NCBI GenBank assembly: GCA_027366035.1 | Contig: DAHXLK010000015.1 | Location: 1 to 35,220 of the forward strand | Direction: 5' to 3' | From: Chlamydiota bacterium | GTDB lineage: Bacteria; Chlamydiota; Chlamydiia; Chlamydiales; SM23-39 | DNA length: 35,220 nt | Shown: positions 1 to 7,342 of the stretch, one piece after another | Position numbering within the stretch: the stretch's first letter is position 1 | Layout: every line of letters starts with the position of its first letter | Translations under genes and position numbers: made by a program | The notes under the pieces: generated by a model | The model's database searches: none | The model's input: only the letters and a program-made list of their open reading frames with translations | Told to the model about the DNA's origin: nothing

Positions 1-93
1 AGGCGGTTCCGGTACTTGATCAAAAACAGAACGTACTTTTTGCAACATCCCCGTTGCAGAGAGTTGCTTTTTCTCGACAGAATGGACACCCAT
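1..93 (-). CDS. Partial CDS, N-terminus only; unknown, possibly a transposase
   Basis: A leftward reading frame starts with ATG at 93 and is still open at base 1, giving 31 residues that begin MGVHSVEKKQLSATGMLQ and end in PEPP. A good ribosome binding site (AGGAAAAGG) lies just upstream. The stretch MLQKVRSVFDQVPEPP resembles, from memory only, the N-termini of some DDE transposases, where a short helix with an IP[ED]P-like end precedes the domain. That would fit a mobile gene next to the secretion operon, but 31 residues cannot prove it. An ordinary hypothetical protein is equally possible. Confidence 0.5.
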   Translation of the reverse strand, partial: MGVHSVEKKQLSATGMLQKVRSVFDQVPEPP

Positions 94-293
94 GACCTTT
101 TCCTACCCTTTGCGAAAAAATAGTCTATCTCATTGCGAAAATTTATTTAACGGGAATCGCTGAGGAAATAGACCAAAGTCGCTGATTTTTCAAATATTTA
201 ACAATTAAAGCATTGTGATGTTTTTGCTAGGTTTTCTTTGTTTTTTATTTATGATCTTCTACACTGCTCGTACCATTTTTTAGTTTTAAAGTG
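94..293. other. Intergenic region between divergent genes
   Basis: These 200 bases separate the leftward partial gene from the type II secretion operon. A 9-bp direct repeat, TTGCGAAAA, occurs at 110-118 and 133-141, 23 bases apart, and could be a regulator site for the leftward gene. A weak sigma70-like pair, TTGCTA at 225-230 and TATGAT at 250-255 with a 19-base spacer, is the best candidate promoter for the rightward operon. I see no RNA gene or small ORF here. Confidence 0.4.
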
Positions 294-1478
294 ATGATTA
301 CGTCCTGTTTTTCTTTGCACGATTCTTTAAAGATTGTTGGGTATAGCAGTCTATTTAGCTTTTTTTTAGCATTACTCTCTTTATTTTTATTTTCTTTTCA
401 AGAACTATCTTTTGCTGTAGAAGAAAAAGCTTTTGTAGAAGAAAAAAATAATTTCCCCTCTTTTTCCTCCTGCTTTGTAAAAAAAGAGGCCACTACCCTT
501 TCTTATTTTCCAAGCCTCCCTTCCCAGATAGAAGGAGTAGCTACTATTGGCAGACCGGATGGGAAAGGCAAGCTTTTATATTCAGTAGTTTTAAAGAATG
601 GTAAAGAGGCAAAAAATTGTGTAGAAGGGGCAACATTCTACTTAAATAATAAGGATAGTTTTTCCTTTTCCGAGAGCAATACTCCCCTATGGATAGTCAT
701 AACAAAGATATTACCGGATGAGATGGAGATAGAAATAGGTATAGAAAGTAGCGAGCCGGAAAATAAGATATCTCCGGATAGGATCCGGCTTCCGATAAGG
801 AAAATACCTCCCTCTACTTCTATAGCACATCCTGCTTTATTACAACTTGCAAACGGGAAATTTCATGGAAGTGACCGGTATTGGGCCGTCTACCATCCTG
901 AGCAAGAGCCTTTATATCGGATCGTACTATCTCAGGATACCCTCCTTTTCAGAAAGGAAAATGTTTTAGTTTATCAAAATGGACAGTGGGATGTCGCAGA
1001 AAATAAGATGGATACAACTCTATATCCGATTGCTTGTATCGAATCGGTTGACAAGGAAAAAATGGTAATAAATTGCTGGGATGAGAAAGGTACATTCTTT
1101 GTACTTAGTCTTCCTATATCTTCTACTAGTGATAAAATTTTTTTGGAAGAGGTCCTGACCCAGGCTAAGTTGAGGACGGCGAAACAGGTAAGCTGTCTTA
1201 TTGAAAATAAGAGGGTACTACTTAAACCGGGTGATTTTTTAGTACACCACAATGGGAAATGGAGAGTTGCTTCTACTACAAAATCCAAAAGCAAACTGCG
1301 AGAAAACGGGGTGGAGGGAGAAATTTTCGTCTTCGATTCTTTAGTACAAAAAGGGAAAAAAAGATTCCTAAAAGGTTATTTGTTTAATGGGTTTTGGTCT
1401 ACGGCCCACGAGGTTTCCTTGCCTGTAAATGTTCCTGATAAGCGAATACCTCATAGTGAAAAGAAAAAGAAGAATTAA
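294..1478 (+). CDS. Exported protein of unknown function, first gene of the type II secretion operon
   Basis: About 394 residues; I do not recognise the family. The N-terminus has a hydrophobic stretch (about residues 18-40, FFLALLSLFLFS) ending near FAVEEK, so the protein is probably exported or membrane anchored. The rest is soluble and lysine-rich. Two segments look like diverged copies of one unit: one contains LVYQNGQWDVA (about residue 230), the other LVHHNGKWRVAS (about residue 320), each followed by beta-rich sequence. The gene ends 6 bases before gspD, so it is very likely in the same transcript. Its place suggests an inner-membrane or periplasmic partner of the secretin (the role of GspC), but I see no diagnostic motif. 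ATG at 294 is preferred over the GTG at 291. Confidence 0.75.
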   Translation: MITSCFSLHDSLKIVGYSSLFSFFLALLSLFLFSFQELSFAVEEKAFVEEKNNFPSFSSCFVKKEATTLSYFPSLPSQIEGVATIGRPDGKGKLLYSVVLKNGKEAKNCVEGATFYLNNKDSFSFSESNTPLWIVITKILPDEMEIEIGIESSEPENKISPDRIRLPIRKIPPSTSIAHPALLQLANGKFHGSDRYWAVYHPEQEPLYRIVLSQDTLLFRKENVLVYQNGQWDVAENKMDTTLYPIACIESVDKEKMVINCWDEKGTFFVLSLPISSTSDKIFLEEVLTQAKLRTAKQVSCLIENKRVLLKPGDFLVHHNGKWRVASTTKSKSKLRENGVEGEIFVFDSLVQKGKKRFLKGYLFNGFWSTAHEVSLPVNVPDKRIPHSEKKKKN

Positions 1479-1484
1479 AAAATT

Positions 1485-3725
1485 ATGCAACTGTTTTTTT
1501 TATCCATTTTAGCTTGCTTACTTTTTTTGTATGGAGAAGAAGAGATCCCTATACAGGAAGTAGTGGATATAGAGCAGTTGGAAAAACACAATGAGGATAT
1601 AGCGGTTTTAAAGGAAAGACTACGACAAAAATTTGTAGAATCGCATGAGCTTAAAGATGAGGCAGCGCACAAAGAAGTTTTAGAACAGATACAAGGGATT
1701 AAAAATGAAATTCGCTTGCTGCAAGAACACTTTCGAAAAGAATATACAGAAGATGCTGCATTACAAGGAGAAGGATACGCTTTTTGGAACCAAGGGGAAA
1801 CCACTCTTTCTCAGTTAATTTTGGAATATGGATCTAGCGATTTTCTTTATATCATCCCCTCTGAACTAGGTTCATTAAAATTGCACCTCTACTCTTCTAT
1901 TGCCATACCTAAAGAATGTTGGAGTGAAATGATTGAACAAATCTTAAAAGCAAATGGTATTGGACTAAAACAAATAAACCCTTACGCAAAGCAGCTCTAT
2001 ATTTTAAAGCAGGATATCTCCGCTATTGAAGGAATCGCCCATAAGGTAGAAGACTTACAGACACTAGAGACGAATGCTAGAGTTTTTTATGTATTTTCTG
2101 CTCCGCCGGATCAAGCAAAAGCAGTACAGGCTTTTTTCGAGCGCTTTTCAGATCCCAAAGAGACAACGGTACATTCGATAGGGAGAAAAGTGTTGATTAT
2201 CTCTTCTAAAGAGAGTGTGGAAAAGCTAATAGGTCTTTATCACGCTGTCTGGGAGCAAAGTAATGGCAAAATGATCCGTATGCTCAATCTGAAAAAGCTA
2301 CAAGTTTCTGAAGCAGAAAAGGTCTTAAAGGCCCTTTTCCCGGATCCTAATATGAAGGTACGGACCAGTTTTTATCCCCAGATTGCAGAGGATCTGATAA
2401 TTATGGCCCTTCCTCAAGGACTAGTATTGATTGGGGAACCGGAAACGGTCCAAAGGGGAGAAAAATTAGTTAGTGATTTAGAAAATCAGCTCGATGATCC
2501 TTCTGAGCTAACTATTTTTTGGTATGCGTGCAAGCATTCAGACCCTGCCGATCTTGCTATAGTGTTGGAAAAAATTTATAGCTCATTAACCTACTCTGAT
2601 ATTACGAATAGGGAAGTAGCTTCTACCTTTCCTAATGCGGATAAGCTAGTTACTGCCTCGCCACCGGTCCCCACTTTTGCACCACCATTGATGCAAGTAA
2701 AAAGTGAAGAGAAGAGGCAAATCTCAAACCAGGGATGTTTTATCGTAGACCCAAAGACGGGGTCTCTCCTTATGGTAGTTAGAAAAGAAGAGCTGGCAAA
2801 AATAAAAGCACTTTTAAAAAAGCTAGATGTCCCTAAAAAAATGGTACATATTGAAGTCCTTTTGGTCGAAAAGAAACTGCAGGATAGAAAAACCTCCGGG
2901 ATTAATCTTTTAAGAATAGGCAATGCCAGTGGAATAAAAGAGACTTCCTTGGGTTTGGATACCGGATCCAGAAGTGCAAATAAAGGGATCCTTGAATTTC
3001 TTTTCGCAAGAAAAAAGAGTAGTTCAACTCCTTCTTTTGACTTAAGCCTAAATTTTCTTATGGCACAAGAAGATTTGAAGATTAACGCCAATCCTTCGGT
3101 AATCGCTATTAATCAAACACCTGCTTCTATCTCTATCGTTGAGGAGATATCGATCAACAACGGAGCCATCCTCGATGGGGGATCTGCTTTACAAAAATCT
3201 TTTTCCAGAGCTAATTATGGAATCACTCTTTTGATGACTCCTACTATTCATCTCCCCGATCCGGAAGAAGATGGAGAGGATCAGAACGGGTTTATTACGT
3301 TACAAACAAATGTTACTTTTGATACGACCACAGTTTCTGTAGATGACCGACCTCCCGTTACCCGCAGACATATTGAAAATGAGGTAAGGATAGCAGATGG
3401 TGAAACGATCATTTTAGGTGGGTTGAGGCGAAAATCAACGGAAGAAAAACGGGAAAAGATCCCTTTCTTAGGAGATATTCCCGGTATCGGAAAGTTATTT
3501 GGCTCTACTAGCACTGTGGACAGTCAATCGGAGATGTTTATTTTTATCACACCTAAAATTATTCGCAATCCCGTAGAGGATCTTCGAAAAATTCGAGCAG
3601 CCGAGTTAGAAAAAAGGGCTGGAGATACTCCACAATTTCTTCAAAGATTGCAAGAAGCAAAAATTAGAGAAAAAATGCGGTTATTTGAAGACAGCATCCA
3701 ATTAATTTTTAATCCCTATGGATAA
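1485..3725 (+). CDS. gspD: Type II secretion secretin GspD
   Basis: 746 residues forming the outer-membrane channel of the type II secretion system. A signal peptide (MQLFFLSILACLLFLYG) is followed by a charged coiled coil (about residues 30-90), which is unusual for GspD. Then come N-domain repeats, including a NolW-like segment (about 260-370) and an N3-like segment with VDPKTGSLLMVV and the LLKKLDVPKKMVHIEVLL linker. The C-terminal secretin domain carries NANPSVIAINQ, VADG-type IADGETIILGGL and the signature PFLGDIPGIGKLF (about 660-672), followed by MFIFITPKII. All expected secretin hallmarks are present. The stop overlaps the gspE start by 8 bases, which implies coupled translation. Confidence 0.95.
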   Translation: MQLFFLSILACLLFLYGEEEIPIQEVVDIEQLEKHNEDIAVLKERLRQKFVESHELKDEAAHKEVLEQIQGIKNEIRLLQEHFRKEYTEDAALQGEGYAFWNQGETTLSQLILEYGSSDFLYIIPSELGSLKLHLYSSIAIPKECWSEMIEQILKANGIGLKQINPYAKQLYILKQDISAIEGIAHKVEDLQTLETNARVFYVFSAPPDQAKAVQAFFERFSDPKETTVHSIGRKVLIISSKESVEKLIGLYHAVWEQSNGKMIRMLNLKKLQVSEAEKVLKALFPDPNMKVRTSFYPQIAEDLIIMALPQGLVLIGEPETVQRGEKLVSDLENQLDDPSELTIFWYACKHSDPADLAIVLEKIYSSLTYSDITNREVASTFPNADKLVTASPPVPTFAPPLMQVKSEEKRQISNQGCFIVDPKTGSLLMVVRKEELAKIKALLKKLDVPKKMVHIEVLLVEKKLQDRKTSGINLLRIGNASGIKETSLGLDTGSRSANKGILEFLFARKKSSSTPSFDLSLNFLMAQEDLKINANPSVIAINQTPASISIVEEISINNGAILDGGSALQKSFSRANYGITLLMTPTIHLPDPEEDGEDQNGFITLQTNVTFDTTTVSVDDRPPVTRRHIENEVRIADGETIILGGLRRKSTEEKREKIPFLGDIPGIGKLFGSTSTVDSQSEMFIFITPKIIRNPVEDLRKIRAAELEKRAGDTPQFLQRLQEAKIREKMRLFEDSIQLIFNPYG

Positions 3726-5286
3726 TGAACTTGCCTTTGCCAATAGATTTAGCATACCTACTACAGTATCCTTAGATCATTATGAATATGTAAAAAAAAG
3801 AGTCTCCCTTCTCCCCTATTCTTTTTCTAAACAATATGCCCTCCTTCCGGTTGCAGAAATAGAAGGAAAATTGTGGGTGGCAGTTTCTAATCCATTTATT
3901 TTAGAACCATTAGAAGAGATTCGTCTCCTTTTAGGCAAACCAGTTGAGGCTATCTATTGCCCCAAAGAAATTTTGGATGAGGCTATCGAGCGTTGCTATC
4001 ATCATAAAAATGGTGAAATGGAACGGTTAATTTCCTTGAAGGAAGGGGGAGAAAAGCGTGACAGAGGAGAGTCATCTGAAGAATACGACCTTCTAGAACA
4101 AACCTCGAGTAATCCTGTTGTCCGCCTTCTGAATTTGATTATTATGGAGGCCGTTCGTCAAGAAGCTTCCGATATCCATTTTGAACCAAGAGATGGGGGG
4201 CTGCAGGTACGTTTTCGTATCGATGGGATTCTACAGAAAAGATTTGAGCCGCCCCTAGATTTACAGTCTCCGATCATAACCCGTATAAAAGTGATGTCAC
4301 GACTGGATATTGCCGAGCATAGACTCCCTCAAGACGGGAGAATCAAATTACATGTCAAAGATAGGGAGATCGATTTTCGAGTCAGCACGATACCCACTGT
4401 TTATGGAGAGAGAATTGTTTTAAGGATTTTAGATAAGGGAAATCTTTTATTGGGACTCCCAAAGTTAGGAATGGAAGAGACTATTTTAGAAGAATTTCAA
4501 AAATTACTTCGCTATCCGGAGGGGATTATTCTTGTAACCGGACCTACAGGAAGTGGAAAGACGACTACTCTTTATAGCGCTCTTATGGAAATAAACGCAG
4601 CTGAAATGAATGTCATGACAATTGAAGATCCTGTGGAATATAAGCTCAATTGCATTGCGCAAATCGGGGTAAATCCCAAAATCAATCTTGTCTTCAGCAG
4701 TGGCCTTCGGCACATATTGCGGCAAGACCCTGATGTGATCATGGTAGGAGAGGTCCGCGATGCTGAAACTGCCGAAATTGCAATCCAAGCGGCACTGACA
4801 GGCCATTTAGTATTTAGTACGCTACATACTAACGATGCCCCTTCTGCTATTCCACGGTTAGTGGATATGGGTATTGAACCGTATCTTTTAAGTTCGTCGA
4901 TCATCGGGGTATTAGCGCAACGCCTGGTGAGAAAAATTTGTCCACAATGTAAAACGAGTTATATCCCCTCTCGAAAAGAATTGCAAGATCTCAATATGTC
5001 TGATTATTCCGGACCCCTCTTTAGGGGGAATGGGTGTGAGAGTTGTTTCATGACAGGCTATAAAGGGAGACATGGGATTTTTGAACTAATGACTCTTACC
5101 CCTTCATTGAAAGGACAGATTTTAAAAAATGTCGATGCCGGAGAGCTTAGAAAAGTGGCCTACCGGAATAAGATCGATTTAAAACAAAGTGGCGGAAAGC
5201 TGGTAAGAGAAGGGATTACAAACAGCTCAGAGGTATTGCGAGTAGTCCGAATGCAGGAGGAAACAAGTGGTGATGTTTCGATATAA
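3718..5286 (+). CDS. gspE: Type II secretion ATPase GspE
   Basis: 522 residues; the cytoplasmic hexameric ATPase that powers pseudopilus assembly. The N-terminal domain (about 1-110) is followed by the PilB/GspE core. Visible motifs are the Walker A box GPTGSGKT at residues 275-282, the Asp box TIEDPVE, Walker B DPDVIMVGE from about residue 337, and the His box LVFSTLHTND. A zinc-binding tetracysteine is intact at C408, C411, C440 and C443. Length and motif order match functional GspE proteins. The gene starts inside the end of gspD and runs into gspF, so the three are in one operon. Confidence 0.96.
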   Translation: MDNELAFANRFSIPTTVSLDHYEYVKKRVSLLPYSFSKQYALLPVAEIEGKLWVAVSNPFILEPLEEIRLLLGKPVEAIYCPKEILDEAIERCYHHKNGEMERLISLKEGGEKRDRGESSEEYDLLEQTSSNPVVRLLNLIIMEAVRQEASDIHFEPRDGGLQVRFRIDGILQKRFEPPLDLQSPIITRIKVMSRLDIAEHRLPQDGRIKLHVKDREIDFRVSTIPTVYGERIVLRILDKGNLLLGLPKLGMEETILEEFQKLLRYPEGIILVTGPTGSGKTTTLYSALMEINAAEMNVMTIEDPVEYKLNCIAQIGVNPKINLVFSSGLRHILRQDPDVIMVGEVRDAETAEIAIQAALTGHLVFSTLHTNDAPSAIPRLVDMGIEPYLLSSSIIGVLAQRLVRKICPQCKTSYIPSRKELQDLNMSDYSGPLFRGNGCESCFMTGYKGRHGIFELMTLTPSLKGQILKNVDAGELRKVAYRNKIDLKQSGGKLVREGITNSSEVLRVVRMQEETSGDVSI

Positions 5287-6451
5287 AGCCATTTATAATG
5301 GAAAAAAAATTTCTGGCCATATCAATGCCGATGATAGCCATGAAGCACAGCAAAAGCTATTTAAAAAAGAGCTTTTAATTACTTCTTTATTCCCTTTAAC
5401 CATGAAAAAACGTGGGATTATTCTTTTAAAAAAAGAGCTTTTTATTTTTACCTCTGAGTTGGTCAAACTGTTGCAAGCAGGGCTATCTCTTTTTGAAGTG
5501 CTTATAACTTTAGAGGAAAAATATCGGGGGCATCGGGCCCACCCTCTTCTTTTGGATTTACAAGAGAAAATAAAAGAAGGAAGGCATTTTTCCGAAGCAT
5601 TACGGGGACATCCTAATTCTTTTGACAATCTCTACATTTCGATGATAGAAAATGCTGAAAAAACCGGGGCTTTAACAAAAGCATTGCAAGAGTTGCAAAA
5701 TTTATTGGAAAAGAGGCAGGTTTTAAAAAAAAAGTGTCTTGCAGCTATAATCTATCCTTCTCTCTTAGCCTCTTTTTCTTTTGTAGTTCTAGCCATCCTC
5801 CTTTTCTATGTCATTCCGACCCTCTCTGAGCTTTTTGAAGGAAGGGCAATACATCCTTTTACAGCTTTTATTCTTTCTGTAAGTAGATGGGCAAATCAAA
5901 TGAAAGGGGCGCTGGCCGCATCTGTGGCCCTTTTTATTATAGGAGGAGGGTATGTGATTTTTTCAGGGAAAGGGAAAAAAACTTTTTCTCCTATTAGCTC
6001 CCATTTCCCTGTTGTGAAAGACTTATTTATAAAAATAGCTCTTGCTAAATTTTGTAGAGAGGGGGCGAGTCTATTGTCCGGATCTGTACCCTTTTTACAA
6101 GCAATAAGGCTATCTAAAGCCTCTATGATTCATCCCGAACTGGAAAAGATAATAGAAATGGCAGCTAATAAAGTTGAAGAAGGTGGGAAATTTAGCGAAA
6201 TCTTACGAGAGGCCCCCTTAATTCCGCCATTAGTTACTAGACTTATTTCTATAGCTGAAGAAGGGGGAAATCTTCCGGTGATGCTATTACATATTGCCTC
6301 ACTGTATGAAGATGAAGTGGAAAAAGATCTTACAAGACTTACGCAAGTGTTGCAGCCGGCCCTTCTATTATTTATTGGGTTTATTGTAGGATTTGTATTA
6401 TTATCTATCCTAATTCCTTTAACAGATGTTAATTCGTTTTTAAATACATAA
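5267..6451 (+). CDS. gspF: Type II secretion inner-membrane platform protein GspF
   Basis: About 394 residues; the polytopic platform protein that couples the GspE ATPase to the pseudopilus. Two GspF cytoplasmic domains are visible. The first has ELVKLLQAGLSLFEVL (about 60-75) and the second FCREGASLLSGSVPFLQAI, each followed by the typical GxxFSE segment (GRHFSEAL, GGKFSEIL). Membrane helices are at about 165-195, 215-235 and 365-390. The start is ambiguous: GTG at 5267, GTG at 5270 and ATG at 5273 are in frame, and AGGAGG at 5255-5260 lies 6, 9 or 12 bases away. The 3' end of gspE overlaps all three. Confidence 0.95.
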   Translation: MVMFRYKAIYNGKKISGHINADDSHEAQQKLFKKELLITSLFPLTMKKRGIILLKKELFIFTSELVKLLQAGLSLFEVLITLEEKYRGHRAHPLLLDLQEKIKEGRHFSEALRGHPNSFDNLYISMIENAEKTGALTKALQELQNLLEKRQVLKKKCLAAIIYPSLLASFSFVVLAILLFYVIPTLSELFEGRAIHPFTAFILSVSRWANQMKGALAASVALFIIGGGYVIFSGKGKKTFSPISSHFPVVKDLFIKIALAKFCREGASLLSGSVPFLQAIRLSKASMIHPELEKIIEMAANKVEEGGKFSEILREAPLIPPLVTRLISIAEEGGNLPVMLLHIASLYEDEVEKDLTRLTQVLQPALLLFIGFIVGFVLLSILIPLTDVNSFLNT

Positions 6452-6460
6452 GGATATTTT

Positions 6461-6832
6461 ATGAAACGAGCGATGACACTTTTGGAAATTATGATTGTGA
6501 TAGTCCTTATTGGAATTATTGCCAGTGTTGTAGGATATAATATGAAAGGGAGCTTAGATGAAGGAAAAGCATTTAAGACAAGGCAAGCCCAGGAACAAAT
6601 ACGAGATATTTTATTGCTTGAATATGCTAATGCCCCTCCCGAGGTTTCTTTAGATACAATTATAAACAATGCTACTCTTTACCTAAAGCAATCCGGCCTG
6701 GTAAAAGATGCAGACTCTCTTGTACGAGATGGTTGGGGGAAGCCTTTGATTATCCGTCTTAAAGACAATAATGAAGATATTGAAGTCCTCTCGGATGCAT
6801 TAGATACCTATAATGCGAAAAAAAAGAAATAG
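6461..6832 (+). CDS. gspG: Type II secretion major pseudopilin GspG
   Basis: 123 residues. A short basic leader (MKRA) precedes the type IV pilin hydrophobic helix MTLLEIMIVIVLIGIIASVV, with the conserved Glu five residues after the predicted cut. The body contains DGWGKP, the motif that places GspG ahead of other pseudopilins. The residue before the expected peptidase cut is Ala rather than the usual Gly, which prepilin peptidases generally tolerate less well. The gene starts 9 bases after gspF with AAGGAT as binding site. A prepilin peptidase (GspO) is not seen in this window. Confidence 0.9.
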   Translation: MKRAMTLLEIMIVIVLIGIIASVVGYNMKGSLDEGKAFKTRQAQEQIRDILLLEYANAPPEVSLDTIINNATLYLKQSGLVKDADSLVRDGWGKPLIIRLKDNNEDIEVLSDALDTYNAKKKK

Positions 6833-7259
6833 ACCTTTTTCGCTTATCGAATTGATGATTACGTTAGCTATTATTGGAATAGCGACTAGTTTTTTGGCAT
6901 TGAAAGGATACAGCCTTTTACAAAAAGCACGATTTTCTATAGTGGTAAAAGAAATTACTAATACCCTTAAAGAGATGAGGGGTCTAGCATTAATGCAAGA
7001 CAAAGACCGTATTTTTTCTCTAAAAAATGAAGGAATGGGGCTTATTTTAATTACAGGAATAGAAGGAGAGCGGCTATTCACCAAGAGGTATGAAGGCTTT
7101 TTTTGCACTTGTGATGGGCAAAAGAGGAACGTCTATTTAAGATTTAGTAGCCGAGGAAGTATCGCCCCACTTTGTGAGATTGAGATAAAGTATTTCAAGG
7201 AAAATTATAAGATTGATTTAAAAAAATTTTTTTCAATCTCTCTTGCCGGGAAGGAATAA
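6813..7259 (+). CDS. GspH-like minor pseudopilin
   Basis: 148 residues. The N-terminus is a prepilin helix, FSLIELMITLAIIGIATSFLA, with the key Glu at the fifth position, after a basic leader MRKKRNRP. The residue before the predicted cut is Pro, not Gly; this would normally block prepilin peptidase, so processing may be unusual or the protein may keep its leader. The rest is beta-rich, as in GspH/FimT minor pseudopilins (FSSRGSIAPLCEIEIKY). The start lies 20 bases inside gspG. It is the last gene of the run before the convergent MORN gene; I cannot assign it firmly to GspH rather than another minor pseudopilin. Confidence 0.85.
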   Translation: MRKKRNRPFSLIELMITLAIIGIATSFLALKGYSLLQKARFSIVVKEITNTLKEMRGLALMQDKDRIFSLKNEGMGLILITGIEGERLFTKRYEGFFCTCDGQKRNVYLRFSSRGSIAPLCEIEIKYFKENYKIDLKKFFSISLAGKE

Positions 7260-7277
7260 TCAAGACCTCTTACATAA

Positions 7278-7341
7278 GGGACTGTTGAAATCTCCCATTT
7301 GGTTCAAATTTTAAGAGCTATACGAAGATCGAAACAATCCC
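7278..7341. mobile_element. Short terminal-inverted-repeat element (MITE-like remnant)
   Basis: The 64-bp segment starts GGGACTGTTGAAATCT and ends AGATCGAAACAATCCC; the ends are imperfect inverted repeats. Its left 40 bases also match, with gaps, the reverse complement of the right end of the 165-bp element at 31558-31722 (shared GGGACTGTT, CCATTTGG and AATTTTA). It is therefore a second, internally deleted member of the same family. It sits between the convergent gspH-like and MORN genes and abuts the MORN stop codon. No clear target duplication is visible. Confidence 0.6.
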
Positions 7342-7342
7342 A

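Noticed and set aside
2591..3091. 166-codon open frame on the minus strand inside gspD
   Set aside because: It lies wholly antisense to the conserved secretin, has no ribosome binding site and an amino-acid pattern typical of reversed codons.
6130..6669. 179-codon minus-strand frame across the gspF/gspG junction
   Set aside because: Antisense to two clearly real genes; Ile/Asn/Ser-rich composition is what reversed AT-rich coding sequence gives.
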